Shown here piece after piece: positions 24,889 to 37,066 of a DNA stretch of 64,000 nucleotides. Below the pieces are notes generated by a model. The model ran no database searches and was not told where the DNA came from. It was given only the letters and a program-made list of their open reading frames with translations. Location: positions 148,707,559 to 148,771,558 of the forward strand of contig CP136066.1 in assembly GCA_032622095.1 (NCBI GenBank). The letters are read 5' to 3'. The position numbers were made by a program, and so were the translations under genes. Numbering within the stretch: position 1 is the stretch's first letter; each line of letters starts with the position of its first letter. The stretch is from Siphonodentalium dalli. Taxonomy: Eukaryota > Mollusca > Scaphopoda > Gadilida > Siphonodentaliidae.

Positions 24889-26564
24889 TCAACTACAATG
24901 ATACTTGAAATGACAACCGTCCTTACATAGATGAACGTTGGAGAGTTTGCAACCAAATACAGTTTCTTTTCTTTCTTTTGAGTTCAGATGAACCCGACAT
25001 CGGTTCTTGCGTCCCATGTGTGTGGACACGTGTCCGTTTGAGTTTTCTGGTGATATATTGAGGGCACGTGGCCCTTCTTGTGCTTTGAGTTTTCTAGAAG
25101 AATATCCTGCAATCAGTTGATGAGCCAGTTCAATCCTAAAATCCATATGCGTGAACACCTTCTTATAATTATGTCTCTTTGATGTTTCTTTGAACAAGAT
25201 GAAACTGTTAACTATTGATGAATTGGCGACCAACCAGAAGATGCATTTCCATGCTTTTTCCTTTCGCGACCGAGGAGATACGTCATCCTCAACTGATCAT
25301 GTTTGTCAACACCATTCATGTACTTGTTGTACATGAATATGCTCATCGGCTGAGTCACTTCAAAAATTGTTTTTCCCTGGCGCCGATTAGCCATGATATC
25401 TGTCGTTGGGTCAGTCATCGTGCTAAGGGTGAACACTTGTTTCTTGTCCTGCCATACCGTTGCCGTGAGAAATTCGCCATCCTGCCTAGTGTTATAGTCA
25501 CCTCGATTCATTTTCTTCAGTCGCTGTAAATCCTTCGGGAATCCTTTCCTGTTCTGCCAAACGGTGCCACACGAGTAAAACCCATCGTTTAGTAAGTCCT
25601 GCATGAGGTGCACACTAGTAAAATAGTTATTAAAGAACAAACAGTAATTTTTGTCACACAAATCCGATGACAATGACGTAACCACATCATACCCGAGACC
25701 TTTTCCAGACGGTTTGAAATAATGCTTTCCGAGGTATACTTCAAAGTTTAACAGGTAGGCATTGGTGGCATCGTACATCATCCATATTTTGATCCCTCGT
25801 TTTATTGGTTTTGCCGGCATGTATTGCTCGTAGGAGAGACTTCCCGTCCATTATATCATTCCTTCGTCGACAGATATATATTGCGAAGGCAAGTAACACG
25901 ATTTCAATGTTGTTAGTGATGAGTCGATGATGTCGCGAACCTTATATAGTGGATCGTACGAATCTGTCCCTTTAGCAGGTTCGCTCTCTCGGTCACTGAC
26001 GGGGAAGTATTCTGTGATTTTTTCAAATCTGCGCCGATTCATAACTTTGCTGATGCCGGCGTTTCCGATAAACTCAGCATGTGACCAGTACTGCTTGTAT
26101 GAGGGAAGGTCATTCACACCCATCATGATGTTCATACCGATGTACGCACGAAGTTCTAGTTCCGAAATATCAGACCAGTATTTATCAGTCTCGCCCTTTT
26201 CTTCCATTTTCCACTTGGCATAGTTGTTAGTATGCCTGGCTATTTCGGCATACTTCGATGGCGAGAACATAAAATTGAAATATTCCAAAGCTGTTGCTGT
26301 ATCAGTATCGAATTCATCGGGTATAACTGGCCCTGTCCTTTGGGTAAATGGCTGAAGTGATACATTTCGAAGTTTATTTGACCAGCCAATCTGGTTATTA
26401 TTCAAGCTGCTATCATCGATGGAGGTCACATTGTCGCTGGTAGCAGGGGCAGAGTAATCGTCGTCTGAATCTTCTGATGACGAGGAACCGCAACCTCCGC
26501 TAAAATCGCTATCATCTCCCATTAACATGTCGATCACTTGCTGTTTCGAAAATGTTGCAGCCAT
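24889..26564 (-). pseudogene. piggyBac-type transposase relic
   Basis: Three open segments form one broken piggyBac transposase. Segment 1 (26564-25851, 237 codons) has an acidic N-terminus (DDSDFSGG, SSSSEDSDDD) and the family's helical domain, ending at SVDEGMI. An in-frame TAA follows. Segment 2 (25820-25212, same frame) starts MPAKPIKRGIKIW and holds the RNase H-like core. The first catalytic Asp is visible in WMMYDA and the third in NGVDKHDQ. The position of the second (normally FFDN) reads FFNN, an Asp-to-Asn change encoded by AAT. A frameshift near 25255 then moves to segment 3 (25233-24889), with NSFILFK and the C-terminal cysteine-rich finger (GCKLSNVHLCKDGCHFKYH). The finger has lost at least one Cys. 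piggyBac enzymes excise and reinsert DNA at TTAA. This copy is dead three times over. I could not find its terminal repeats with confidence. Confidence 0.93.
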
Positions 26565-26699
26565 GTTGTTCGTAAATACTTAGAATGGTACCCATGCAAG
26601 TAACACAGCATGTGTCGCGCGCGATGCACACGGTGCCACGTTTATTGTTATTAGATAGGCAAATAACGAGTTGACATAACCGGGTGGTCTCGATTAGAA

Positions 26700-26905
26700 A
26701 CATAGCAAAAGCGGGGGGCATAGGGGCGAACTCATTAGTACAGTCTGGGCCTAGTGTGGCGCTCTAGGGCGCTTGTGGGGAAGTCTGGTAACGCGCTCTT
26801 ATGCGCGTCTAGGGATATGTTGCGAGGCGTCCACATGCGCTTATGTGGAAATAGTGCAAAAGCGTCCAGGGACGCTTATGGGGAGTACAAAGATAAAACA
26901 TGCGC
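26700..26905. repeat. Possible subterminal repeats of the piggyBac element
   Basis: Just upstream of the transposase start, several short imperfect palindromes with a GGGG or AGGG tail are spaced about 30-50 bp apart: GCGCTCTAGGGCGCTTGTGG, GCGCTCTTATGCGCGTC and GCGTCCAGGGACGCTTATGG. This is the sort of arrangement seen at piggyBac ends, but no TTAA-bounded inverted terminus is obvious. Confidence 0.4.
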
Positions 26906-27282
26906 AGAAAATTAATACAATTTTAACGTTACTAAAGTTATCGTTCGCAAACCAAAATGCGCATGCACGGCCGAAATGACGCACACTCGGACAGACGCTG
27001 TTGGTTTTCGTAGTTTTCCTGGGACAAATATAACTTTGGCATAATGATCATGTTGAGCCATATCCAAATTAAATCGGTCAATGGTTCACCACACAGTTCG
27101 GATGGAAGTGCAACAAGGGCTTTCATGATAATGGATACTGTTTATTTCCCATTTTATCTCTGGTGCCATATCAGGATTAGTGAACATTCATCATTATCGG
27201 TGTCCTGTCTACGTCATAATTCAGAAACCCCTCATGTGCCACAAAGTAGTCTAGTCATTTCATGAGACAGAAGCTATCCAGT
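26906..27282. other. Noncoding stretch
   Basis: No supportable gene. Short overlapping frames on both strands have no recognisable product. Confidence 0.4.
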
Positions 27283-27651
27283 TGTACGGGAGGCCTTGGC
27301 GGTGGGTATCCTGTCAAAAAAAAAAGCATAAACAGTTACTTTTCTGGTGTTTGTTTATATTATTATGGTAAACATAAAGAGCGTTCTTTGTTGGTGAATT
27401 CCTGATATGGAACTAATAAAGAGCGTTTATACCATTTGTGTGTGATTAGCCAGCAGCATTGTGCTGTCTTCTGTAACACAACAGGCTCTTGTTCAGATAA
27501 AATATAGTAGATCTTTATGATAACATACTGTTGTTTACGCGATTGTCATGGTATATATGCATTGAACACTAAGCGTGTTAATGTTTTTCTGTTTACGGTG
27601 TTTGGAACAGATATGAATATTTTCGACAATTAAGGCCTCCCGTGCCTTTAA
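27283..27651 (+). mobile_element. TTAA MITE of the satellite-founder family, copy at 27 kb
   Basis: The left end reads TGTACGGGAGGCCTTGGCGG, so the expected TTAAAGG start has mutated or been lost. The right end is GGCCTCCCGTGCCTTTAA with TTAA at 27648-27651. The interior shares GGTGGGTATCCTGT, GTTACTTTTCTGGTGTTTGT, the motif pair CATAAAGAGCGTT (27373) and AATAAAGAGCGTT (27415), and GAATATTTTCGACAATTAAG with the copy at 50263-50751. It is shorter than that copy because part of the left interior is deleted. Confidence 0.8.
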
Positions 27652-29185
27652 GTTATTTGATTACATGTTATGTAAGTCGTCATCATTGTTTTTTTTTTTT
27701 ATAAAATCGTCATCATTGTTATATTTTCATTTTGTTCTGATGATAATCCATGTTCAATAAACATCTGAATTTGAATTGATGTCCAGATATCTTGTCATGG
27801 TACTCTGACAAAACACCCTCAGGAAGAAAACAAACAGTAGAACAAACCTTTTGGGACCAAACGACATTATTACAAAACGCCCTCGGTTGATATAAGTTAT
27901 CTGGTTGAGGGAGAAAACAAATAACTTGCATTTGGCGTCGTCCGGCAAAACATGTTCTCTGGTGCATATCTTGGTCGGATTTTGTCGTTAAATAATTTAG
28001 CACGGGATACAATCCATACAATTGGGACATTGGTCATGGCATGGTACATGGAAGTTGACATCAGCATGTTTATAGGGACAAGCACATTTGGTATAATTCG
28101 GCCAAAATAAATCATTAACCAAATGATGCAATACCGGTAAATGCTCTCGTTCAGAATAGACATGTATGTATATACAGGTGTTCCAATCTCGGTAGCTCGA
28201 GCGAGAACAGCATTGTTAACCTACGGCCGGTTCTGCCAAATGCGCAACATAAACATGACACGGACCGCACCTCCCCAAGCTGCCTTCATAAGGACAATAT
28301 AATATCATGCAGCCAATTGCCCTGTATGCATTTGTTGGCAATCAGGCAAGTTGTTAGCTAAAGCGGAAATGAATATATTAACCAGTGCACATGGACTTGC
28401 AACGCGCTCCGCTCCCATTCCATGCATCCAAACGGCCTCTATGCGCTGTCCCTATTATACATGTACTCGGATAGAGGCAGTTTGGATGCACGTTTTACGT
28501 TAATAGTACGGTAGTATTATTAAAGTCAAGGGGATCGATACAATACCCCCGTTTACCATCACTAGAAAATCTGACAAATTTAGCCCATTTATCCAACAAT
28601 GGCATCTATATCGCCATGGGTGGGTCGGCGATTGATTCTTTCATTTTAAACCATACATGTACAAACGCTCATCAATTTCATTTCTATATGCAAGCATTTA
28701 GTATTTTCTTCTGAATATTGTCTCCCAACAGCGTCAAAAAGCAAGGTCTGGGTGGCGCAAACGATGTGGCCCGGCACGCATCCAGCTTATTATAATTACA
28801 AAACGATCGAACAATCAACTAAAACGTTTAGCGCTCAATGATCACTTGTTGTCTGATAATGTATCTATGCACACGTCGTCATTATCTATTTTTAACAACC
28901 AAATTAGAGGGTAATTATGAAATATTCATTATTGTTTGAACTCTCCATCGCGATTCGCGATCGCATCTACAAACAACTCGACATATGAAGCTGGGTGTGT
29001 TCATTTGCTACAATGAGTATATGACTGAACAAAGACACCCAACCCCTCCCCACACGTTTCAAACGAAAACATTGTCCCGTTAGAAATGTCCTTAAAGTGT
29101 TTGTCGGAAAGTGTCATATGCCATGAAGACATGTAAATAAACGACGAATGGAGATATCGTACGTTGATAACTGCTTATTGCTATA
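27652..29185. other. Noncoding stretch
   Basis: No gene can be supported. Overlapping minus-strand frames at 27719-28163 (88 and 103 codons) include one hydrophobic segment but no recognised family. A short inverted pair (GCATCCAAACGGCCTCTATG / ATAGAGGCAGTTTGGATGC) folds 28424-28492 into a 69-bp hairpin. Confidence 0.45.
28424..28492. repeat. 69-bp hairpin
   Basis: Left arm TGCATCCAAACGGCCTCTAT pairs with right arm ATAGAGGCAGTTTGGATGCA with one or two mismatches. The loop is about 29 bases. Confidence 0.65.
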
Positions 29186-30564
29186 TTAAAGATACGGGCG
29201 GCGTTGGCAGTGGGTATGCTGTTAAAATATTCACCTCCGTCAAAAACAGCCATAAACCTTAGGGAGACTCTTGAAATAATCCGACCTTATGGAGAATCTC
29301 GATATATCATTTCCTATGCAACGCGTAGCTTCTGGGTAAGGTGAGGGCATTTGTTATTAATCGAAAAAAAAATATCTGTTATTGCTATATCAAAGATACG
29401 GGCGGTGTTGGCAATCATCGCACACCTTGAAGACAGTATACTATTACACAATACACTATTTACGCCCCATTATGTTTGCATATGAACAATGCTTTAATAT
29501 TCCATATGTTGATGGCGAGACATCTCGATATATCATTTTCTATACAACGTAAAGCTTCTGGTTATGGTGAGAGCATTTGGTATCAAACGAACAAAAAATC
29601 TTTTATTGCTATATAAAAGATACGGCCAGTGTCGGCGGTGGGCATGCTACTAACATATTCACATCCGTCAAATGTGTTACGTAAACAAAAGCAAACAACG
29701 TTACCTTTCCTAGGTTTTATTTAGATCCGGATATGGTAAACATAAAGAGCGTTATTTGTTACTACTTTCCTTGTATGGAAATAATAAAGAGCGTTTATAT
29801 AATGTTTGTGTGATTAACCACTATAATTGCGTTGTGTTATGTAAACAGAAGCAAAACTTCCGTAACACGAGCATGCTGTTGTTTACGCAATCATCGTACA
29901 CATTGAGGACAATACACTATTCACGCGCTGATTACGTTTGCATCTGAACAAAACTGTACATATTTTAATATTCCATCTGTTGGTGGCGATTTGACCACAT
30001 ATTAATACTTCTGCAACGAACACCGCCCGTGCCTTTAATTATTATAACCAATGCCATGTACTGATATACATATACACATATTTGCACATATGAACAAAAC
30101 TGTACATATTTTAATATTCCATCTGTTGGTGGCGATTTGACCACATATTAATATTTCTGCAACGAACACCGCCCGTGCCTTTAATTATTATAACCAATGT
30201 CATGTACTGATATACATATACATATAGCTAACAAAATTAACGACATTAGGGAGACTCTTGAAATAATCCGACCTTAGGGAGACATCTCGACAAAGCTATA
30301 TATATTTTAATATTCCATCTGTTGGTGGCGATTTGATCACATATGAATAGTTCTGCAACGAACGCCGCCCGTGCCTTTAATTATTATAACCAATACCATG
30401 TAATGATATACATATACCTAACAACATGAAACGACATTCGGCAGACTCTTGAAATAATCCAACCTTAGGCAGACATCTCAATATATCATTTTCCATGCAA
30501 CGTGCAGCTTCTGGATATGGTGGGAGCATTTGGTATTAATAAAAAAACATCTTTTATTGCTCAT
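29186..30564 (+). repeat. Fragmented leading edge of the MITE array
   Basis: Three left-end copies (GATACGGGCGG at about 29191, GATACGGGCGGTG at 29396, GATACGGCCAGTG at 29618) and several right ends (CGCCCGTGCCTTTAATTATT at about 30004, 30170 and 30367) are joined in a rearranged order with deletions. The motif pair CATAAAGAGCGTT / AATAAAGAGCGTT is at 29741 and 29783. It leads into the regular array. Confidence 0.8.
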
Positions 30565-33500
30565 ATTATAGATACGGGCGGTGTTGGCGGTGGGTATGCT
30601 GTTAAAATATTCATCTCCGTCAAAAACCGCCATAAACAGAAATAGTAAAATATAGGCAGAATTTGTTGTTATATCATACAGAAATATGGCATAAACAGTA
30701 TGTTGTTGTCAATGGTTTTCACTTTCTTGTGCAAACAAAAGGAAAAAACCGTTACGTTTCCTGACTTTTGTATAGATCCGGATATGGTAAGCATAAAGAG
30801 CGTTGTTTGTTACTATTTTTCTTATATGGAAATAATGAAGAGCGTTTATATAATGTTTGTGTGATTAACCAATATGATTGCGTTGTGTTATGTAAACAGA
30901 AGCAAAACTTCTGTAACACGAGCATGCTGTTGTTTACGCAATCATCGTACACATTGAGGACAATACACTATTCATGCGCTGATTACGTTTGCTTATGAAC
31001 AAAACTGTATATATTTTAATATTCCATCAATTGGTGGCGATTTGACCACATATTAATATTTCTGCAACGAACACCGCCCGTGCCTTTAATTATTATAACC
31101 AATGCCATGTACTGATATACATATACATATAGCTAACAAAATTAACGACATTAGGGAGACTCTTGAAATAATCCGACCTTAGGGAGACATCTCGACAAAG
31201 CTATATATATTTTAATATTCCATCGGTTGGTGGCGATTTGATCACATATGAATAGTTCTGCAACGAACGCCACCAGTGCCTTTAATTATTATAACCAATG
31301 CCATGTACTGATATACATATACATATAGCTTACAAAATTAACGACATTAGGGAGACTCTTGAAATAATCCGACCTTAGGGAGACATCTCGACAAAGCTAT
31401 ATATATTTTAATATTCCATCTGTTGGTGGCGATTTGATCACATATGAATAGTTCTGCAACGAACGCCGCCCGTGCCTTTAATTATTATAACCAATACCAT
31501 GTAATGATATACATATACCTAACAACATGAAACGACATTCGGGAGACTCTTGAAATAATCCGACCTTAACCAGACATATCAATATATCATTTCCATGCAA
31601 CGTGCAGCTTCTGGGTATGGTGAGAGCATTTGGTATTAATAAAAAACATCTTTTATTGCTCATATTAAAAATACGGGCGATGTTGGCGGTGGGTATGCTA
31701 TTAAAATATTCATCTCCGTCAAAAACCGCCATAAACAGAAATAGTAAAATATAGGCAGAAGTTGTTGTTATATCATACAGAAATATGGCATAAACAGTAT
31801 GTTATTGTCAATTGTTTTCACTTTGTTGTGCAAACAAAAGGAAAAAACCGTTACGTTTCCTGACTTTTGTATAGATCCGGATATGGTAAGCATAAAGAGC
31901 GTTGTTTGTTACTATTTTTCTTATATGGAAATAATGAAGAGCGTTTATATAATGTTTGTGTGATTAACCAATATGATTGCGTTGTGTTTTGTAAACAGAA
32001 GCAAAACTTCTGTAACACGAGCATGCTGTTGTTTACGCAATCATCGTACACATTGAGGACAATAGACTATTCACGCGCTGATTACGTTTGCATATGAACA
32101 AAACTGTACATATTTTAATATTCCATCTGTTGGTGGCGATTTGACCACATATTAATACTTCTGCAACGAACACCGCCCGTGCCTTTAATTATTATAACCA
32201 ATGCCATGTACTGATATACATATACATAGAGCTAACAAAATTAACGACATTATGGAGACTCTTGAAATAATCCGACCTTAGGGAGACATCTCGACACAGC
32301 TATATATATTTTAATATTCCATCTGTTGGTGGCGATTTGATCACATATGAATAGTTCTGCAACGAACGCCGCCCGTGCCTTTAATTATTATAACCAATAT
32401 ATGGTGATATACATATACCTAACAACATGAAACGACATTCGGGAGACTCTTGAAATAATCCGACCTTAGGCAGACATCTCAATATATCATTTTCCATGCA
32501 ACGTGCAGCTTCTGGGTATGGTGAGAGCATTTGGTATTAATACAAAAACATCTGTTATTGCTCATATTAAAGATATGGGCGGTGTTGGCGGTGGGTATGC
32601 TGTTAAAATATTCATCTTCGTCAAAAACCGCCATACACAGAAATAGTAAAATATAGGCAGAATCTGTTGTTATATCAAACAGAAATATGGCATAAACAGT
32701 ATGTTATTGTCAATTGTTTTCACTTTGTTGTGCAAACAAAAGGAAAAAAAACCGTTACGTTTCCTGACTTTCGTATAGATCCGGATATGGTAAGCATAAA
32801 GAGCGTTGTTTGTTACTATTTTTCTTATATGGAAATAATGAAGAGCGTTTATATAATGTTTGTGTGATTAACCAATATTATTACGTTGTGTTATGTAAAC
32901 AGAAGCAAAACTTCTGTAACACCAGCATGCTGTTGTTTACACAATCATCGTACACATTGAGGACAATACACTATTCACGCGCTGATTACGTTTGCATATG
33001 AACAAAACTGTACATATTTTAATATTCCATCTGTTGGGGGCGATTTGACCACATAATAATATTTCTGCAACGAACACCGCCCGTGCCTTTAATTATTATA
33101 ACCAATGCCATGTACTGATATACATATACATATAGCTAACAAAATTAACGACATTAGGGAGACTCTTGAAATAATCCGACCTTAGGGAGACATCTCGACA
33201 AAGCTATATATATTTTAATATTCCATCTGTTGGTGGCGATTTGATCACATATGAATAGTTCTGCAACGAACGCCGCCCGTGCCTTTAATTATTATAACCA
33301 ATATATGGTGATATACATATACCTAACAACATGAAACGACATTCGGGAGACTCTTGAAATAATCCGACCTTAGGCAGACATCTCAATATATCATTTTCCA
33401 TGCAACGTGCAGCTTCTGGGTATGGTGAGAGCATTTGGTATTAATACAAAAACATCTGTTATTGCTCATATTAAAGATACGGGCTGTCTTTGGCGGTGGG

Positions 33501-36467
33501 TATGCTGTTAAAATATTCAGCTCCGTCAAAAACCGCCATAAACAGAAATAGTAAAATATAGTCAGAATTTGTTGTTATATCATACAGAACTATGGCATAA
33601 ACAGTACGTTACGTTTCCTGACTTTCGTATAGATCCGGATATGGTAAGCATAAAGAGCGTTGTTTGTTACTATATTTCTTATATGAAATAATGAAGAGCG
33701 TTTATATAATGTTTGTGTGATTAACCAATATGATTGCGTTGTGTTATGTAAACAGAAGCAAAACTTCTGTAACACGAGCATGCTGTTGTTTACGCAATAA
33801 TCGTACACATGAGGACAATACACTATTCATGCGCTGATTACGTTTGTATATGAACAAAACTGTACATATTTTAATATTCCATCTGTTGGTGGCGATTTGA
33901 CCACATATTAATATTTCTGCAACGAACACCGCCCGTGCCTTTAATTATTATAACCAATGCCATGTACTGATATACATATACATATAGCTAACAAAATTAA
34001 CGACATTAGGGAGACTCTTGAAATAATCCTACCTTAGGGAGACATCTCGACAAAGCTATATATATTTTAATATTCCATCTGTTGGTGACGATTTGATCAC
34101 ATATGAATAGTTCTGCAACGAACGCCACCCGTGCCTTTAATTATTATAACCAATGCCATGTACTGATATACATATACATATAGCTAACAAAATTAACGAC
34201 ATTAGTGAGACTCTTGAAATAATCCGACCTTAGGGAGACATCTCAACAAAGATATATATATTTTAATATTCCATCTGTTGGTGGCGATTTGATCACATAT
34301 GAATAGTTCTGCAACGAACGCCGCCCGTGCCTTTAATTATTATAACCAATACCATGTAATGATATACATATACCTAACAACATGAAACGACAGTCGGGAG
34401 ACTCTTGAAATAATCCGACCTTAGGCAGACATCTCAATATATCATTTTCCATGCAACGTGCAGCTTCTGGGTATGGTGAGAGCATTTGGTATTAAAAAAA
34501 AAATATCTTTTATTGCTCATATTATAGATACGGGCGGTGTTGGCGGTGGGTATGCTGTTAAAATATTCATCTCCGTCAAAAACCGCCATAAACAGAAATA
34601 GTAAAATATAGGCAGCATTTGTTGTTATATCATACAGAAATATGGCATAAACAGTATGTTATTGTCAATTGTTTTCACTTTGTTGTGCAAACAAAAGGAA
34701 AAAACCGTTACGTTTCCTGACTTTTGTATAGATCCGGATATGGTAAGCATAAAGAGCGTTCTTTGTTACTATTTTTTCTTATATGGAAATAATGAAGAGC
34801 GTTTATATAATGTTTGTGTGATTAACCAATATGATTGCGTTGTGTTATGTAAACAGAAGCAAAACTTCTGTAACACGAGCATGCTGTTGTTTACGCAATC
34901 ATCGTACACATTGAGGACAATACACTATTCATGCGCTGATTACGTTTGTATATGAACAAAACTGTACATATTTTAATATTCCATCTGTTGGTGGCGATTT
35001 GACCACATATTAATATTTCTGCAACGAACACCGCCCGTGCCTTTAATTATTATAACCAATGCCATGTACTGATATACATATACATATAGCTAACAAAATT
35101 AACGACATTAGGGTGACTCTTGAAATAATCCGACCTTAGGGAGACATCTCGACAAAGCTATATATATTTTAATATTCCATCTGTTGGTGGCGATTTGATC
35201 ACATATGAATAGTTCTGCAACGAACGCCACCCGTGCCTTTAATTATTATAACCAATGCCATGTACTGATATACATATACATATAGCTAACAAAATTAACG
35301 ACATTAGTGAGACTCTTGAAATAATCCGACCTTAGGGAGACATCTCGACAAAGCTATATATATTTTAATATTCCATCTGTTGGTGGCGATTTGATCACAT
35401 ATGAATAGTTCTGCAACGAACGGCGCCCGTGCCTTTAATTGTTATAACCAATACCATGTAATGATATACATATACCTAACAACATGACACGACATTCGGG
35501 AGACTCTTGAAATAATCCGACCTTAGGCAGACATCTCAATATATCATTTTCCATGCAACGTGCAGCTTCTGGGTATGATGAGAGCATTTGGTATTAATAA
35601 AAAAAATATCTTTTATTGCTCATATTAAAGATACGGGCGGTGTTGGCGGTGGGTATGCTGTTAAAATATTCATCTCCGTCAAAAACCGCCATAAACAGAA
35701 ATAGTAAAATATAGGCAGAAGTTGTTGTTCTATCATACAGAAATATGGCATAAACAGTATGTTATTGTCAATTGTTTTCACTTTGTTGTGCAAACAAAAG
35801 GAAAAAACCGTTACGTTTCCTGACTTTCGTATAGATCCGGATATGGTAAGCATAAAGAGTGTTGTTTGTTACTATTTTTCTTATATGGAAATAATGAAGA
35901 GCGTTTATATAATGTTTGTGTGATTAACCAATATGATTGCGTTGTGTTTTGTAAACAGAAGCAAAACTTCTGTAACACGAGCATGCTGTTGTTTACGCAA
36001 TCATCGTACACATTGAGGACAATAGACTATTCACGCGCTGATTACGTTTGCATATGAACAAAACTGTACATATTTTAATATTCCATCTGTTGGTGGCGAT
36101 TTGACCACATATTAATATTTCTGCAACGAACACCGCCCGTGCCTTTAATTATTATAACCAATGCCATGTACTCATATACATATACATATAGCTAACAAAA
36201 TTAACGACATTAGGGAGACTCTTGAAATAATCGGACCTTAGGGAGACATCTCAACAAAGCTATATATATTTTAATATTCCATCTGTTGGTGGCGATTTGA
36301 CCACATACTAATATTTCTGCAACGAACACCGGCCGTGCCTTTAATTATTATAACCAATGCCACGTACTGATATACATATACATATAGCTAACAAAATTAA
36401 CGACATTAGGGAGACTCTTGAAATAATCCGACCTTAGGGAGACATCTCGACAAAGCTATATATATTT
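30565..36467 (+). repeat. Higher-order tandem array derived from a TTAA MITE (left part)
   Basis: Left ends (TATTAAAGATACGGGCGG and close variants) recur at about 30570, 31669, 32569, 33471, 34525 and 35626, giving periods of about 1.1, 0.9, 0.9, 1.05 and 1.1 kb. Each unit has one MITE body: GGTGGGTATGCTGTTAAAAT, CCGTCAAAAACCGCCATA, GATCCGGATATGGTAAGC, a motif pair ATAAAGAGCGTT / AATGAAGAGCGTT, and ACGAGCATGCTGTTGTTTAC. The body is followed by two or three copies of a roughly 196-bp subunit (TTTTAATATTCCATCTGTTG to AGCTATATATA) that itself contains the MITE right end CGCCCGTGCCTTTAA. Subunit counts per unit read 3, 2, 2, 3, 3, 3 and account for the two period lengths. Repeated 60-99-codon frames (for example those reading LYGNNEERLYNVCVINQY) are translations of the repeat and not genes. 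Confidence 0.93.
36459..36467. other. 9-bp target site duplication, left copy
   Basis: TATATATTT sits directly before the element starting at 36468 and is repeated directly after it at 41938-41946. Uninterrupted sister units in the array read CAAAGCTATATATATTTTAA, which is the left flank plus a single copy of the 9 bp plus the right flank. Confidence 0.93.
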
Positions 36468-36519
36468 ACAGACATGACAATTGGAACTTATTCCCTATTC
36501 CTTATTTCCAAAAATGTCG

Positions 36520-37060
36520 CTTTCGACCGATATGACGGCATGGGTGGGTGGCCCGCCCCAAATACCACCTATAAACACACCGACCCCCAACCCATCACCC
36601 CCGGGGGGTGCCACCCCGAGGGGGTGAAAATGGGGTATGGACCATTTTCGAGAACGGTAAGGATTTCGACCGATTTGACGGCATGGGTGTGTGGCTCGCC
36701 CCAAATACCACCTAGAAACACCCCGACCCCCACCCATCACCCCCGGGGGTGCCACCCCAAGGGGTGAAAATGGGGCATGGACCATTTTCGAGAACGGTAA
36801 GGATTTCGACCGATTTGACGGCATGGGTGTGTGGCCCGCCCCAAATACCACCTAGAAACACCCCGACCCCCCCCCACTTATCACACCCGGGGGGTGCCAC
36901 CCGAGGGGGTTAAAATGGGATATGGACCATTTTCGAGAACGGTAAGGATTTCGACCGATTTGACGGCATGTGTAGGTGGCCCGCCCAAAATACCACATAG
37001 AAACACCCCGACCCCCCACCCATCACCCCGGGGGGTGCCACCCGAGGGGGTGAAAATGGG
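36520..37060 (+). repeat. 142-bp tandem repeat, short arm (about 4 units)
   Basis: Units read in the orientation CATTTTCGAGAACGGTAAGG then TTTCGACCGATTTGACGGCA, with starts near 36519, 36669, 36808 and 36953. Variation is mostly in G/C run length. Confidence 0.9.
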
Positions 37061-37066
37061 GTATGG

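Noticed and set aside
27719-28163. Hydrophobic frame considered as a receptor-like transmembrane fragment
   Set aside because: Only one hydrophobic segment, no conserved receptor motif, and three overlapping frames of similar length on the same strand.
29756-36057. Repeated 60-99-codon frames such as those containing LYGNNEERLYNVCVINQY
   Set aside because: They occur on both strands of each MITE unit, differ by frameshifting indels between units and resemble no protein family.
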